Shown piece by piece: positions 34,419 to 44,192 of a DNA stretch of 64,000 bases; positions within the stretch are counted from its first letter, which is position 1, and each line of letters opens with the position of its first letter. Source of the DNA: Sinomonas notoginsengisoli (lineage in GTDB: Bacteria; Actinomycetota; Actinomycetes; Actinomycetales; Micrococcaceae); assembly GCF_021554725.1 (NCBI RefSeq), contig NZ_JAIZDP010000011.1, forward strand, positions 1 through 64,000, written 5' to 3'. Under the pieces are notes generated by a model. The model saw nothing but the letters and a program-made list of their open reading frames with translations. It searched no databases and was not told the DNA's origin. Both the position numbers and the translations under genes were made by a program.

Positions 34419-35316
34419 CACCGAGCCGGCCAACGCTGGCACCACCGGGTTCGAGGTCCGGCTCACCAACTTCACGGGGCCGTTCGACCTCCTGCTCGGC
34501 CTCATCGCCAAGCACCGCCTCGACATCACCGAGGTGGCGCTCGCGACCGTCACCGATGACTTCATCGCCTACACGCGCGCGCTCCAGGCCAATGGCGAGG
34601 ACTGGGCCCTCGACGAGGCCAGCGAGTTCCTCGTGATCGCGGCAACTCTGCTGGATCTGAAGGCCGCACGGCTCCTGCCCGCGGGTGAGGTCGAGGACGA
34701 GGAGGACGTGGCGCGGCTCGAGGCCCGCGACCTTCTCTTCGCGAGACTCCTGCAGTACAAGGCGTTCAAGGAGATTGCCGGGATCTTCGCCGAGACGCTC
34801 GAGGCCGAGGGCCGCAGATTCCCGCGGTCCGTGACACTCGAGCCGGGGTTCGCGGCACTGCTGCCCGAGCTCGTGTGGCGGCATACGCCCGAGGATTTCG
34901 CGGCCCTCGCCGCGAAGGCATTCGCCCCGAAGGAGGCCCCGGCGCGCGAGGTCGGGATCGACCACCTGCACGCGCCGCCCGTGAGTGTGCGCGAACAGGC
35001 CGAGCTACTCGGTCTCCGGCTGCAGGCCGCGGGTCCCCTGAGCTTCCGGGCGCTGACGGCCGACGCCGAGTCGCGCCTCGTGGTCGTGGCCCGCTTCCTC
35101 GCGCTGCTGGAGCTGTTCCGCGACAGGGCCGTCGCGTTTGAACAGGCTGCACCTCTGGCCGAGCTGAGCGTGCGCTGGACTGCGGAAGAGGACTGGACGT
35201 CGGAGAGGGTCGGCGAGGAGTACGACGACGCCGGGTTACCGGCCGAGGCGGGCCTCACCGGGGCGGGGGCCACCGCAGCGACAGCCGCTGGCGGGGAAGC
35301 TTCGGACAGGGCGTGA
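34405..35316 (+). CDS. scpA: Segregation and condensation protein A
   Basis: 303 residues from GTG 34405, overlapping parA by 14 nt. FEVRLTNFTGPFDLLLGLI marks the SMC-head binding N-terminus; RLDITEVALATVTDDFI and the C-terminal winged helix follow. ScpA is the kleisin that bridges the SMC dimer. The N-terminal ~15 residues are extra, and the last ~35 are Ala/Gly-rich. scpB follows 17 nt later. Confidence 0.92.
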   Translation: MGLPDTEPANAGTTGFEVRLTNFTGPFDLLLGLIAKHRLDITEVALATVTDDFIAYTRALQANGEDWALDEASEFLVIAATLLDLKAARLLPAGEVEDEEDVARLEARDLLFARLLQYKAFKEIAGIFAETLEAEGRRFPRSVTLEPGFAALLPELVWRHTPEDFAALAAKAFAPKEAPAREVGIDHLHAPPVSVREQAELLGLRLQAAGPLSFRALTADAESRLVVVARFLALLELFRDRAVAFEQAAPLAELSVRWTAEEDWTSERVGEEYDDAGLPAEAGLTGAGATAATAAGGEASDRA

Positions 35317-35333
35317 GCGCAGGGAGGAACAGC

Positions 35334-35888
35334 ATGCAGACTGAGGACCGGATCGCAGCCGCGCTCGAGGCGGTGCTCATGGTCGTGGACGAGCCTGTGG
35401 GCGCGGCCGAGCTGGCTGCGACGCTCGGGGTGCCCCAGCCCGACGTCGAGAAGGCCCTCACCGGGCTCGCAGCCGAGTACACCGAGCAGGGGAGGGGCTT
35501 CGAGCTGCGGGCCGTGGCCGGCGGGTGGCGCTTCTACTCACGCCCGGACTTCGCGGAGGTCGTGTCCCGGCACGTCCTCGAGGGCCAGAGTGCCCGGCTG
35601 ACGCAGGCCGCGCTCGAGACCCTCGCGGTGATCGCCTACCGCCAGCCCGTCGGCCGTTCCCGTGTCGCGGCCATCCGCGGTGTCAACGTCGACTCGGTCG
35701 TCAAGACGCTCGTAGCCCGCGGGCTCGTCGAGGAGGTGGGAACCGATCCTGAGTCAGGTGCGATCCTGTACCAGACGACGTCCTACTTCCTCGAGCGGCT
35801 CGGAATCGGCTCGGTGGCGGAGCTGCCGAGGCTCTCCCCGCACCTGCCGGGGCTCGACGAGCTGGGATCCTTCGACGCCGCCTACTGA
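35334..35888 (+). CDS. scpB: Segregation and condensation protein B
   Basis: 184 residues from ATG 35334, which has GGGAGGA 6 nt upstream; GTG 35313 overlapping the scpA stop is an alternative. Two winged-helix repeats are visible (residues 5-80 and 90-170), with the conserved LTQAALETLAVIAYRQPVGR and TTSYFLERLG. It works with SMC and ScpA in chromosome condensation. Confidence 0.93.
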   Translation: MQTEDRIAAALEAVLMVVDEPVGAAELAATLGVPQPDVEKALTGLAAEYTEQGRGFELRAVAGGWRFYSRPDFAEVVSRHVLEGQSARLTQAALETLAVIAYRQPVGRSRVAAIRGVNVDSVVKTLVARGLVEEVGTDPESGAILYQTTSYFLERLGIGSVAELPRLSPHLPGLDELGSFDAAY

Positions 35889-35931
35889 CGGCCCGCGGAG
35901 GGGCGGAAGCGCGCTTCCGGTATCCTTGATG

Positions 35932-35979
35932 GGGGCATTCGCCCCTTTAAACCACCAACGCGGCCCCAAGATGGGCCGC
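35932..35979 (+). promoter_or_regulatory. Two hairpins in the scpB-rluB leader
   Basis: GGGGG-cattc-(G)CCCC followed by TTTAAA looks like a terminator (about 35932-35948), and GCGGCCC (35960-35966) pairs with GGGCCGC (35973-35979) over a 6-nt loop. They lie between scpB and the pseudouridine synthase gene. A role as attenuator or mRNA stabiliser is a guess. Confidence 0.35.
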
Positions 35980-36002
35980 TTCATACTGCAGAGGCATTGG
36001 TT

Positions 36003-37058
36003 ATGGCACAGGCGGGACGCCAGGGTTCACCACGCAACGGGGGCAACCCTCGCAGGAACACTTCACGGGCAGGGCAGGACAGCGCGGGGTACGGCGGCCA
36101 GGGCCGCGGCAGCTCGGCGCGGGGCGGTGCGAAGGGTGCCCCGAAGGCGGCGCAGCGCAAGCGCGGCGAGCGTCCACTGCCCAAGGGCGCGGGTGCGGCC
36201 CCGTTCGCGTACGAGCGGTTCGGCAAGAACCTCGGACCCATCCGGAAGGGGAGCGCCGCCCAGGGCGGAGGCCGCAGGACGCCCTCTGGCCTGCCCCAGC
36301 ACGAGCCGCGCACCCGGGCACAGATGGCCGAGGACGGTGTGCGCCTGCAGAAGGTCATGGCCAATGCCGGCGTCGCGTCCCGACGGGTGTGCGAGGACCT
36401 CATTGCCGAGGGCCGGGTCGAGGTCAACGGGCAGGTCGTCACCGAGCTTGGCACGCGCGTCAACCCGGAGACGGATGCGATCCATGTGGACGGCGTGCGC
36501 GTCCAGACCGATGAGCACCTCGTCTACATGGCGTTCAACAAGCCCCGCGGCGTTGTCTCCACCATGGACGACCCCGAGGGCCGGCCGTGCATCACGGACT
36601 ACCTGCGCCCCGGTACGCCTGAGAGGCTCTTCCACGTGGGGCGCCTCGATACGAACACCGAGGGCCTGCTGCTGCTGACCAACGACGGCGAGCTCGCGAA
36701 CCGCCTCACCCATCCTGCCTATGAGGTGCCCAAGACCTACGTTGTCCAGGTACGAGGCCCCATGCCGCAGGGCGTGGGCGCCCAGCTGCGCCGCGGCGTC
36801 GAGCTCGAGGACGGCCTCGCGAAGGTCGACTCGTTCCGGCTCGTGGACTCGACGCCTGGCTTCGTGCTCGTCGAGGTCGTGCTGCACTCGGGCAAGAACC
36901 GGATCGTGCGCCGCATGTTCGACGCTATCGGCTTCCCCGTCCAGCGGCTCGTGCGGGCCAAGATCGGCCCCATCGGCCTCGGCGACCAGAAGCAGGGCAC
37001 GGTCCGCAAGCTCGGCAAGCAGGAGATCGGCCACCTCATGGCCGCGGTCGGCCTCTAG
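36003..37058 (+). CDS. rluB: rRNA pseudouridine synthase RluB/RsuA family
   Basis: 351 residues. The first ~110 residues are Gly/Arg/Lys-rich and probably disordered. An S4 domain follows (VRLQKVMANAGVASRRV...VEVNGQVV). The catalytic domain has the motif GRLDTNTEGLLLLTNDG with the nucleophile Asp. The C-terminus (GKNRIVRRMFDAIGFPV, LVRAKIGPIGLG) fits large-subunit RluB-type enzymes. The RG-rich start resembles that of the first gene of the window. It precedes tyrA by 16 nt. Confidence 0.92.
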   Translation: MAQAGRQGSPRNGGNPRRNTSRAGQDSAGYGGQGRGSSARGGAKGAPKAAQRKRGERPLPKGAGAAPFAYERFGKNLGPIRKGSAAQGGGRRTPSGLPQHEPRTRAQMAEDGVRLQKVMANAGVASRRVCEDLIAEGRVEVNGQVVTELGTRVNPETDAIHVDGVRVQTDEHLVYMAFNKPRGVVSTMDDPEGRPCITDYLRPGTPERLFHVGRLDTNTEGLLLLTNDGELANRLTHPAYEVPKTYVVQVRGPMPQGVGAQLRRGVELEDGLAKVDSFRLVDSTPGFVLVEVVLHSGKNRIVRRMFDAIGFPVQRLVRAKIGPIGLGDQKQGTVRKLGKQEIGHLMAAVGL

Positions 37059-37074
37059 GCCGGGAGAAGAGAGC

Positions 37075-38175
37075 ATGTCCGCAACGCACCTGCACGGTCC
37101 CGTCCTCGTCATCGGGACTGGGCTGCTCGGCACGAGCATCGGCCTCGGCCTCGAGCACCGGGGCATCCCGGTGTTCCTCGAGGACACGTCGCCCACCAAC
37201 CAGGCCGTCGCCGTGGACATCGGGGCGGGCCGTCCCCTCTCGGAGCTCGAGGCGGACCGGGGCGCCCAGCCCGAGCTCGTCGTCGTGGCCACGCCCCCGG
37301 ACGTGACCGTCGACGTCGTCGCCCGCTCCCTCGAGAGGTGGCCACGCGCCGTCGTCCTCGACATCGCGAGCGTCAAGGCATCGATCGTCGCCGGGCTGCG
37401 CGAGCGCAAGGCCGACCTTTCCCGGTATGTCGGAACGCATCCCATGGCTGGCCGGGAGAAGTCCGGACCTGTCGCCGCTCGCGGCGAGCTGTTCACATCG
37501 ATGCCATGGGTCGTGTGCGCGGCCCCTGAGTCGGATTCCGCCGCGGTCCGGCTCGCGAAGGCCCTCGGGGCGGACCTGGGCGGCAACGTGGTCGAATTCG
37601 ACGCGGACGAGCACGATGAGGCGGTGGCGCTCGTGAGCCACCTGCCGCAGGTCATGTCCTCGCTGCTGGCCTCCCGTCTGCAGGGCACCGACCTGCGGCT
37701 TCTGGCGCTCGCAGGCAATGGACTGCGGGACACGACGCGCATCGCCGCGAGCGATCCGGGGCTATGGGTCCAGATCCTCGGGTCGAACGCGCCGAAGATC
37801 GTCGAGCACCTGTACGGTGTGCGGGAGGACGTTGAACGGCTCATCCGAACGCTCGAGGCGCCCGTCGCTCCGGGCGCTCGGCTGGACATGGCCCAGCTCA
37901 TGAGCGAGGGCAACGCCGGCGTGGCCCGCATCCCGGGCAAGCACGGAGGTCCGCCGCAGGCGTTCGCATGGCTGACTGTCCTCGTGGATGACCGGCCCGG
38001 GCAGATCGCCAAGCTCCTGACGGAGATCGGGGAGATCGGCGTGAACCTCGAAGACCTGCGTCTCGACCATTCGTCGGGGCGGAACGTGGGCATGGTGGAG
38101 ATCTCCGTGCTCCCGAGCAAGCATGATGCACTGGTAGCGGATCTGGAGGAGCGCGGATGGCGGGTACTGCAATGA
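37075..38175 (+). CDS. tyrA: Prephenate dehydrogenase with ACT domain
   Basis: 366 residues from ATG 37075. Rossmann motif VIGTGLLGTSIG (12-23); THPMAGREKSGP is the conserved prephenate-binding segment. The last ~75 residues (LTVLVDDRPGQIAKLL...) form an ACT domain for tyrosine feedback. It makes 4-hydroxyphenylpyruvate for tyrosine. It ends inside the cmk start region. Placement between rluB and cmk is characteristic of Micrococcaceae-like genomes. Confidence 0.93.
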   Translation: MSATHLHGPVLVIGTGLLGTSIGLGLEHRGIPVFLEDTSPTNQAVAVDIGAGRPLSELEADRGAQPELVVVATPPDVTVDVVARSLERWPRAVVLDIASVKASIVAGLRERKADLSRYVGTHPMAGREKSGPVAARGELFTSMPWVVCAAPESDSAAVRLAKALGADLGGNVVEFDADEHDEAVALVSHLPQVMSSLLASRLQGTDLRLLALAGNGLRDTTRIAASDPGLWVQILGSNAPKIVEHLYGVREDVERLIRTLEAPVAPGARLDMAQLMSEGNAGVARIPGKHGGPPQAFAWLTVLVDDRPGQIAKLLTEIGEIGVNLEDLRLDHSSGRNVGMVEISVLPSKHDALVADLEERGWRVLQ

Positions 38176-38936
38176 GCGAGCTGAACTCGCAGAGCACGGC
38201 CCAGGGGACGTCCGTCACGTACACCCCGGCGCCCGGAGCGGAGCCTCTGCGGCTCGGCCGGCCGCTCGTCGTCGCGATCGACGGGCCATCCGGCTCGGGC
38301 AAGTCCAGCATCTCGAAAGAGGTTGCCCGGAGGCTGCGGCTCGCCTATCTGGACACGGGAGCGATGTACCGCGCAGTGGCGTGGGACTGCCTCGCCCGTG
38401 GCGTGGACCTGGACGACGGTGCGGCCGTCGAGGCCGCTGCGAAAGGCCTTGACCTCGAGCTGAGCACGAGCGCGGATGCCGAGTACGTCCGGGTCCGTGG
38501 CATGGATGTGAGTGCCGCGATCCGCGAGCCGCGCATCTCGTCGTCGGTGAGCGCCGTCGCCACGAACCTTGGGGTGCGGGACGAGCTCATCCGCCGCCAG
38601 CGCGCCATTATCGCCGCCCACGGACGCCGCATTGTGGTCGAGGGCCGGGACATCACCAGCGTCGTCGCGCCGGACGCCGAGGTGCGGCTCCTGCTCACGG
38701 CCTCCGAGGAGGCGCGGATGCGTCGCCGCGGGGCCCAGCTCGGCGGCACGCAGACTGCTGAGCAGCTCCGCGAGCAGGTCGTTGCGCGGGACGCCAAGGA
38801 CTCGGCGGTCGCAAGCTTCACCCAGGCCGCGGACGGCGTCTTCACCGTGGACTCGTCCGATCTGGACTTCGATGCAACAGTCGACGCCGTCCTCGGCGTC
38901 GTGCAGGCGGCCGTGAGCCGCCCGGCCGGCGCCTGA
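38157..38936 (+). CDS. cmk: Cytidylate kinase
   Basis: 259 residues from ATG 38157, chosen for its strong GGAGGAG at 5 nt spacing; ATG 38172 (overlapping the tyrA stop as ATGA) is an alternative. P-loop [10 protein letters not shown] (42-51); the LDTGAMYRA and [10 protein letters not shown] motifs bind CMP. It phosphorylates CMP/dCMP. It overlaps tyrA by 19 nt and precedes der, as in other bacteria. Confidence 0.94.
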   Translation: MAGTAMSELNSQSTAQGTSVTYTPAPGAEPLRLGRPLVVAIDGPSGSGKSSISKEVARRLRLAYLDTGAMYRAVAWDCLARGVDLDDGAAVEAAAKGLDLELSTSADAEYVRVRGMDVSAAIREPRISSSVSAVATNLGVRDELIRRQRAIIAAHGRRIVVEGRDITSVVAPDAEVRLLLTASEEARMRRRGAQLGGTQTAEQLREQVVARDAKDSAVASFTQAADGVFTVDSSDLDFDATVDAVLGVVQAAVSRPAGA

Positions 38937-38964
38937 GCCGCCCTACACCTTCAAGGAGATTTCC

Positions 38965-40515
38965 ATGACCGAATCCCTGGACACCGGGTCCGCGGGCAAC
39001 ACCGCAGCCGAGGAGTACGTGCCCGAGGGCTCCGACCAGGTCGCAGAGCACCTCGCCTCGATGGACGACGCCGAGGCGGACCAGCGTGCCGCGACCCTGC
39101 GGGCGGGGCTCGCGGACTACGACCTCGACGAGGACGACGCGCTCCTCCTCGCGGGCGAGGGCGAGGAGTGGGATCCCGACGCACCTACCCGGATGGATCC
39201 GGTCCTGGCGATCATCGGCCGCCCGAACGTGGGCAAGTCCACGCTCGTGAACCGCATCCTCGGCCGGCGCGAGGCCGTGGTCGAGGATGTCCCCGGCGTC
39301 ACCCGCGACCGCGTCTCGTATCCTGCTGAGTGGACGGGCCGGAGGTTCACCCTCGTGGACACCGGCGGCTGGGAGCACGACGCGAAGGGCATCCACGCGA
39401 TGGTCGCCGAGCAGGCGGAGATCGCCGTGAGCATGGCGGACGCTGTGCTCTTCGTCGTCGATGCGACCGTGGGTGCGACTGCCACGGACGAGGGCGTCAT
39501 GCGTATGCTGCGCAAGTCGAAGAAGCCAGTGCTGCTCGTGGCCAACAAGGTGGATGACTTCGCCCAGGAAGCCGATGCCTCCGCCCTCTGGGGTCTGGGC
39601 TTCGGCCAGCCGTACCCCGTCTCGGCCCTGCACGGCCGCGGTGTCGCTGACCTCCTTGACGCCGCCCTCGAGGTGCTTCCCGAGTTCTCGGCGATCGCCG
39701 GCGTGGAGCGCACCGGCGGCCCCCGCCGCATCGCGCTGATCGGAAGGCCGAACGTGGGCAAGTCATCGCTGCTGAACAAGCTTGCCGGGTCCGAGCGGGC
39801 CGTGGTCAACGAGGTCGCGGGCACCACGAGGGACCCGGTGGACGAGTACATCGAGCTGGGCGGCAGGACGTGGCGCTTCGTGGACACGGCCGGCATCCGC
39901 CGCCGTCAGCACATGGCCCAAGGCGCCGAGTACTACGCCTCCCTGCGGACGCAGGCCGCGCTGGAGAAGGCTGAGGTCGCCGTCGTGCTCCTGGCCGCGG
40001 ATGAGGTGCTGTCTGAGCAGGACGTGCGAATCCTCACGCTCGCGATCGAGTCCGGCCGCGCGCTCGTGATCGCGTTCAACAAGTGGGACCTGATGGACGA
40101 CGAGCGGCGCCGCTGGCTCGAGCGCGAGATCGAGAAGGACCTCGCGCACGTCGAGTGGGCGCCCCGGGTCAACATCTCGGCGAAGACCGGCTGGCATAGG
40201 GACCGCCTCGTCCCTGCGCTCGAGAAGGCCCTTGCCGGGTGGGACACGCGGATCCCCACCGGCCGGCTCAATGCGTTCCTGGGTGAACTCGTGGCGGCGC
40301 ACCCGCACCCCGTGCGCGGCGGCAAGCAGCCGCGCATCCTCTTCGGTACGCAGGCGCAGAGCCGCCCCCCGAAGTTCGTGCTCTTCACCACCGGGTTCCT
40401 CGACCCCGGCTACCGCCGCTTCATCACGCGCCGCCTACGTGAGACGTTCGGCTTCGAGGGCACCCCGATAGAGATCGGCATGCGCGTCCGCGAGCGCCGC
40501 TCGAAGAAGAAGTAG
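38965..40515 (+). CDS. der: Ribosome-assembly GTPase Der (EngA)
   Basis: 516 residues. Two GTPase domains in tandem: GRPNVGKST at 85-93 and GRPNVGKSS at 260-268, each with DTAG/DTGG and NKxD (NKVD, NKWD) boxes, then a C-terminal KH-like domain ending RERRSKKK. An acidic N-terminal extension of ~75 residues is usual in actinobacteria. It assists 50S subunit maturation. A strong hairpin follows 28 nt downstream. Confidence 0.95.
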   Translation: MTESLDTGSAGNTAAEEYVPEGSDQVAEHLASMDDAEADQRAATLRAGLADYDLDEDDALLLAGEGEEWDPDAPTRMDPVLAIIGRPNVGKSTLVNRILGRREAVVEDVPGVTRDRVSYPAEWTGRRFTLVDTGGWEHDAKGIHAMVAEQAEIAVSMADAVLFVVDATVGATATDEGVMRMLRKSKKPVLLVANKVDDFAQEADASALWGLGFGQPYPVSALHGRGVADLLDAALEVLPEFSAIAGVERTGGPRRIALIGRPNVGKSSLLNKLAGSERAVVNEVAGTTRDPVDEYIELGGRTWRFVDTAGIRRRQHMAQGAEYYASLRTQAALEKAEVAVVLLAADEVLSEQDVRILTLAIESGRALVIAFNKWDLMDDERRRWLEREIEKDLAHVEWAPRVNISAKTGWHRDRLVPALEKALAGWDTRIPTGRLNAFLGELVAAHPHPVRGGKQPRILFGTQAQSRPPKFVLFTTGFLDPGYRRFITRRLRETFGFEGTPIEIGMRVRERRSKKK

Positions 40516-40543
40516 CGCGCACGCCGCGTCGAACCGGCGCGTA

Positions 40544-40585
40544 CGACGGCGGTGACCCACCCTCGGGGGTGCGTCACCGCCGTCG
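40544..40585. terminator. Two-part hairpin with CGACGGCGG core (copy C)
   Basis: CGACGGCGGTGAC (40544-40556) pairs perfectly with GTCACCGCCGTCG (40573-40585) and encloses a second short stem ACCC/GGGT. It is the third of the related hairpins and terminates the der unit. Confidence 0.8.
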
Positions 40586-40600
40586 CGCGTGAGGAGGCAC

Positions 40601-40606
40601 TACAAT
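40601..40606 (+). promoter_or_regulatory. Candidate -10 of the BCCT transporter gene
   Basis: TACAAT fits the -10 consensus at 5 of 6 positions. The -35 position falls in the hairpin above and has no good match. Transcription from here would give a leader of about 120 nt with several short G/C stems before the GTG start at 40730. No known riboswitch was recognised in it. Confidence 0.3.
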
Positions 40607-40729
40607 GGATGGGTTGGTAGGACGCCCCCAGTCTTGGCGGGACCGTCCGAGTATCCCTTCTCGACAAGCGAGGCTGCTTCCGCGCGCTGGTTCCCCTCTC
40701 TGGCGTCCTGCCACAGATCAGGAGGATGA

Positions 40730-42979
40730 GTGGCAGAAACAGCGGACATTCAGGGCATCGACGGCGGATCGCCGAGGGCGGCGATCGAGCGCAGCCGGCT
40801 CGGGGGAACCGAGCGTCGCCGGACTGGCGGCGACGAGGGCCGGCCTCCCGTCTCCAGCAGCGAGCTGAGCAGGGGGCCGCAGGAACTCGCGGAGAGTCGA
40901 GGGCCCCGGGTCCGCTGGAGGGTGTTCATCATCGCCTCAGGCATCATCCTGGCCTTCTCAGCGTGGGCCATGGCCATGCCCGAGAACGCCGCCGGGACCC
41001 TGCACTCCATCGTCCAGTGGATCGCGACGAACCTCGGATGGTTCTACGTTCTCACCGTGGCGCTCGTGATCGTGTTCGTGCTCTGGGTTGCCCTGTCCAA
41101 GGAGGGCGGGGTCCGGCTCGGCCCCGACCACTCGCGCCCGCAGTATGGGCTTTTCACCTGGGTGTCGATGCTCTTCGCTGCCGGGGTGGGCATCGACATG
41201 CTCTTCTACTCGGTCACGGGGCCCATCACGCAGTACATGTCCCCGCCGTCCGGGGCCGGACAGACGCCCGCGGCCGCGCAGGACGCCGTGGTCTGGACGA
41301 TGTTCCACTACGGGATCGCCGGCTGGGCCATGTACGCCCTGCTCGGCATGGCCATGGGGTACTTCGCGTACCGCTGGGGCATGCCGCTCTCGATCCGCGC
41401 GGCACTCTACCCCTTGCTCGGCAAGCGGGTCCGCGGGGCGATCGGGGACGCGATCGACGTCTTCGCGCTCGTCGGGACCGTGTTCGGCGTGGCCACGTCG
41501 ATGGGCATCGGCGTGGTGCTCCTCAACGTGGGGTTCTCGCTCCTGTTCGGCCTCGAGCAGGGGCTGGGACTGCAGATCGCTCTCGTGGTCGTGGCCGTTG
41601 CCATGACGATCGCCGCGTGCACATCAGGGGTGGACAAGGGCATCCGCCTGATCTCGGAGCTGAACCTGTGGAGCGCCGGCGCGCTCCTGTTGTATATCCT
41701 CGTGACCGGCCAGACCTCGTTCGTGCTCAACGCGACGGTGGAGAACATCGGCCGGTTCCTTTCGACCCTGCCCGAGCGCACGCTCCAGACCTTCGCGTAC
41801 GAGGACGGCGGCTCGTCCTGGATGGCCGTCTGGACGCTCTTCTTCTGGGCCTTCTGGCTCGCGTGGGGGCCGTTCGTCGGGCTGTTCCTCGCGCGGATCT
41901 CCCGCGGCAGGACGCTGCGCGAGTTCGTCATCGCCGCGATCACCGCCCCCGTGCTGTGCGACCTGCTGATCGTGGCGATCTTCGGCAACAGCGCCCTGTA
42001 CGAGGTGATCCACGGCAATCTGGACTTCGCGAACCTCGCCATGGAGAGCCCCGAGCAGGGCTGGTACGCCCTGCTGCAGATGTTCCCCGGCGCTCCGTTC
42101 CTGATCGGCCTCGCCACGCTGTCCGGCCTGTTGTTCTACCTCACGAGCGCCAACTCCGGTGCCATGGTCATGTCCAACTTCTCCTCCTCCATCCCCAATC
42201 CAGCGCAGGACGGGGCAAAGTGGCTGCGCATTTTCTGGGCCGTCCTCACAGCCGTGCTGACTGTGGCCATGCTCGTGGCCGGCGGCGTGACGACGATGGA
42301 GTACGCGACGCTGATCTTCGCCCTGCCCGTGACGATCATCGCCTACCTCGTGATGGCCTCGTTCTCGAAGGCCCTCCGGATGGAGCGCGCCGAGCGGGAG
42401 GGTCACGTGCTGAGGCGGAAGACCACGGCGGCGGACGGCGGCGCGGTGCCTGAGCGCAGCTGGCGCCAGCGCCTCGCGGGGCTCCGCGCCTACCCGTCGA
42501 AGAAGGCCGTGGCCCAGTTCATGGAGCGCACAGTCCGGCCCGCGCTCGAGGACGTGGCCGTTGAGTTCACCAAGCAGGGCTACGAGGCGAGCCTCGTGAC
42601 GGCCCCCGATGAGGGCACCGGCATCCCCGCGCACACCCTCACGGTCAGCATGGACGAGTACCGCAGCTTCCACTATCAGGTGGCCGCGGTGGAGGCCGCG
42701 GTGCCGATGTTCGGCGGTCGCGTGAACCCGGAGGAGGACGTCTACTACCGCCTCGAGGTGTTCACGCAGACCGGCTCCGAGGGCTACGACCTCATGGGCG
42801 TGGCGAGGCAGCAGATCATCGATGACGTGATCGACCGATACGAGGCGCATTTGGCCTTCCTCGCGTACTCGGCCGAGCACTCGTCGGCATCGATGCTGAC
42901 CCCGCCGGCCGACGTGAACACCGGTCAGGTGCCGAGCGTGACCGAGCGGGTCCTTGATCTCGAGGAGACGGCGGTCTGA
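40730..42979 (+). CDS. BCCT-family betaine/choline/carnitine transporter (BetT-like)
   Basis: 749 residues from GTG 40730, with AGGAGGATGA just upstream. After ~60 polar residues there are 12 predicted membrane helices. The FFWAFWLAWGPFVGLFLARISRGRT stretch contains the conserved BCCT tryptophan box. Residues about 580-749 form a long cytosolic tail (YEASLVTAPDEG, YYRLEVFTQTGSEGYDLMG), typical of BetT-type carriers and involved in osmotic sensing. Import of choline or betaine is expected; no betaine synthesis gene is adjacent. Confidence 0.9.
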   Translation: MAETADIQGIDGGSPRAAIERSRLGGTERRRTGGDEGRPPVSSSELSRGPQELAESRGPRVRWRVFIIASGIILAFSAWAMAMPENAAGTLHSIVQWIATNLGWFYVLTVALVIVFVLWVALSKEGGVRLGPDHSRPQYGLFTWVSMLFAAGVGIDMLFYSVTGPITQYMSPPSGAGQTPAAAQDAVVWTMFHYGIAGWAMYALLGMAMGYFAYRWGMPLSIRAALYPLLGKRVRGAIGDAIDVFALVGTVFGVATSMGIGVVLLNVGFSLLFGLEQGLGLQIALVVVAVAMTIAACTSGVDKGIRLISELNLWSAGALLLYILVTGQTSFVLNATVENIGRFLSTLPERTLQTFAYEDGGSSWMAVWTLFFWAFWLAWGPFVGLFLARISRGRTLREFVIAAITAPVLCDLLIVAIFGNSALYEVIHGNLDFANLAMESPEQGWYALLQMFPGAPFLIGLATLSGLLFYLTSANSGAMVMSNFSSSIPNPAQDGAKWLRIFWAVLTAVLTVAMLVAGGVTTMEYATLIFALPVTIIAYLVMASFSKALRMERAEREGHVLRRKTTAADGGAVPERSWRQRLAGLRAYPSKKAVAQFMERTVRPALEDVAVEFTKQGYEASLVTAPDEGTGIPAHTLTVSMDEYRSFHYQVAAVEAAVPMFGGRVNPEEDVYYRLEVFTQTGSEGYDLMGVARQQIIDDVIDRYEAHLAFLAYSAEHSSASMLTPPADVNTGQVPSVTERVLDLEETAV

Positions 42980-43022
42980 CCCCAGTCGGGTCCGCCCCGC
43001 GTGCAGCCGAGCGCGGCCTCGG

Positions 43023-44153
43023 CTACACCCCTGCCACGGCCGGCTCGTCCCGGAAGTGGCCGACGGCGGTGAGCACCGCGCCGAGCACCGCCCACACTGC
43101 GAGGACGAGCCAGGGGAAGACGGCCGACGCGTCTGGGAAGTAGGAGAGGTCCCGCAGGAGGGTACCCGAGGCGCCGGGCACGAACCACTGGCCCACATCA
43201 CCCCAAGGCGGTGGCAGGAATTCTTTGGGCTGGGTCAGCGCTGAGAGGGGGTTGCCGACGAAGAGCGTGATGATCGCGCCGAGGGCGATGCCGGCCCTGC
43301 CGATGAGGGCGTTGAAGCCCACGATGATCGCTGCCGTCCCGACGATCCCGAGGCCGATGGCCGCGGTGTTGGCCCAGAAGCTGCCCTGCAGGATGTGGAA
43401 CCAGCCCTGCAGGACCCCCGCGAGTCCGAGGCCCGCGACGATCCCGTAGGCGAGGATCGCGGTGAGCCGTCGCCACGTTCCCGAGACGAGCAGCGAGATG
43501 AGCACGCCGCCGATCATGCCGCCCAGAGCGAGCGGAAGCCCGGCCACAGCGAGGCCGGTACCGCGCGGATCGTCCGGGGCGACGGGTACGACGTCGGTCA
43601 CGGTCACCACCGGGAGCGCGGCCGGCGCCTGGGCGGGCGGGCTCTGCCCTGGCGGGGGAGCTTGGCCCTTCGCGGCGGCCTGTGCCGCTTGGGATGCCTG
43701 CTTGAGCGCGTCCTGGAGCCTGGCGATCGCCTGGCTGTTGATCTGGGCCTGCATCTGCGTGCCGATCTGGGTCAGGGCCTGCGCGGCCACTGGGCTCCCG
43801 GCGCTCGCCACGAGGATCTCCGGCGAGTCACCGAGCACCATCGCGCCGTACACCTCACGAGTCCGGATGAGGTCCAGGGCGTGAGCACGGCTCGAGGTCG
43901 CACGCACGTCGAGCGCGCCCTGCGGGGCCTTGGAAGTGACTTGGGAGACCTGATCCGCGCTGCCCACCGCTGCGACGGGCAGGTTCTGGGCCTTCGAGGT
44001 GATGCTCGGCCACGCGAATGCCACGAGGACCACGACGACGGCCACGGCCGCGAGCGTCGCAGTGCGGAGCGTGTGGGCCCAGGGGGTGTGCGGCCCCGTC
44101 ACGATGGCACCCCGATGATCAGGGGCGACGGTGGGTTCGGTCGCTGTGGACAT
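43023..44153 (-). CDS. YhgE/Pip-like membrane protein (ABC-2 permease-like, DUF3533 type)
   Basis: 376 residues. One membrane helix near the N-terminus (residues 29-48), an extracellular part of ~150 residues with a short coiled coil (QAIARLQDALKQASQAAQ) and a Pro/Gln linker, then six predicted helices (about 195-370). This topology fits ABC-2-like membrane proteins and DUF3533/YhgE members. There is no ATPase gene next to it. It stands divergent from a TetR regulator with two shared operator copies, so it is probably an inducible efflux or stress membrane protein. Confidence 0.75.
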   Translation of the reverse strand: MSTATEPTVAPDHRGAIVTGPHTPWAHTLRTATLAAVAVVVVLVAFAWPSITSKAQNLPVAAVGSADQVSQVTSKAPQGALDVRATSSRAHALDLIRTREVYGAMVLGDSPEILVASAGSPVAAQALTQIGTQMQAQINSQAIARLQDALKQASQAAQAAAKGQAPPPGQSPPAQAPAALPVVTVTDVVPVAPDDPRGTGLAVAGLPLALGGMIGGVLISLLVSGTWRRLTAILAYGIVAGLGLAGVLQGWFHILQGSFWANTAAIGLGIVGTAAIIVGFNALIGRAGIALGAIITLFVGNPLSALTQPKEFLPPPWGDVGQWFVPGASGTLLRDLSYFPDASAVFPWLVLAVWAVLGAVLTAVGHFRDEPAVAGV

Positions 44154-44192
44154 GTCTTGTCCTCTCTTTGTGGCTCGCGGACACCAACGAAA

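Noticed and set aside
36063-38621. Long open frame (852 codons) on the minus strand
   Set aside because: Antisense of rluB, tyrA and cmk, all with clear family motifs.
40586-40729. Riboswitch in the leader of the BCCT gene
   Set aside because: Several G/C stems are possible, but no known aptamer core was recognised.
40726-42453. Alternative ATG frame over the BCCT gene
   Set aside because: It gives an Arg/Gly/Pro-rich product without membrane helices; the GTG 40730 frame encodes the complete carrier.
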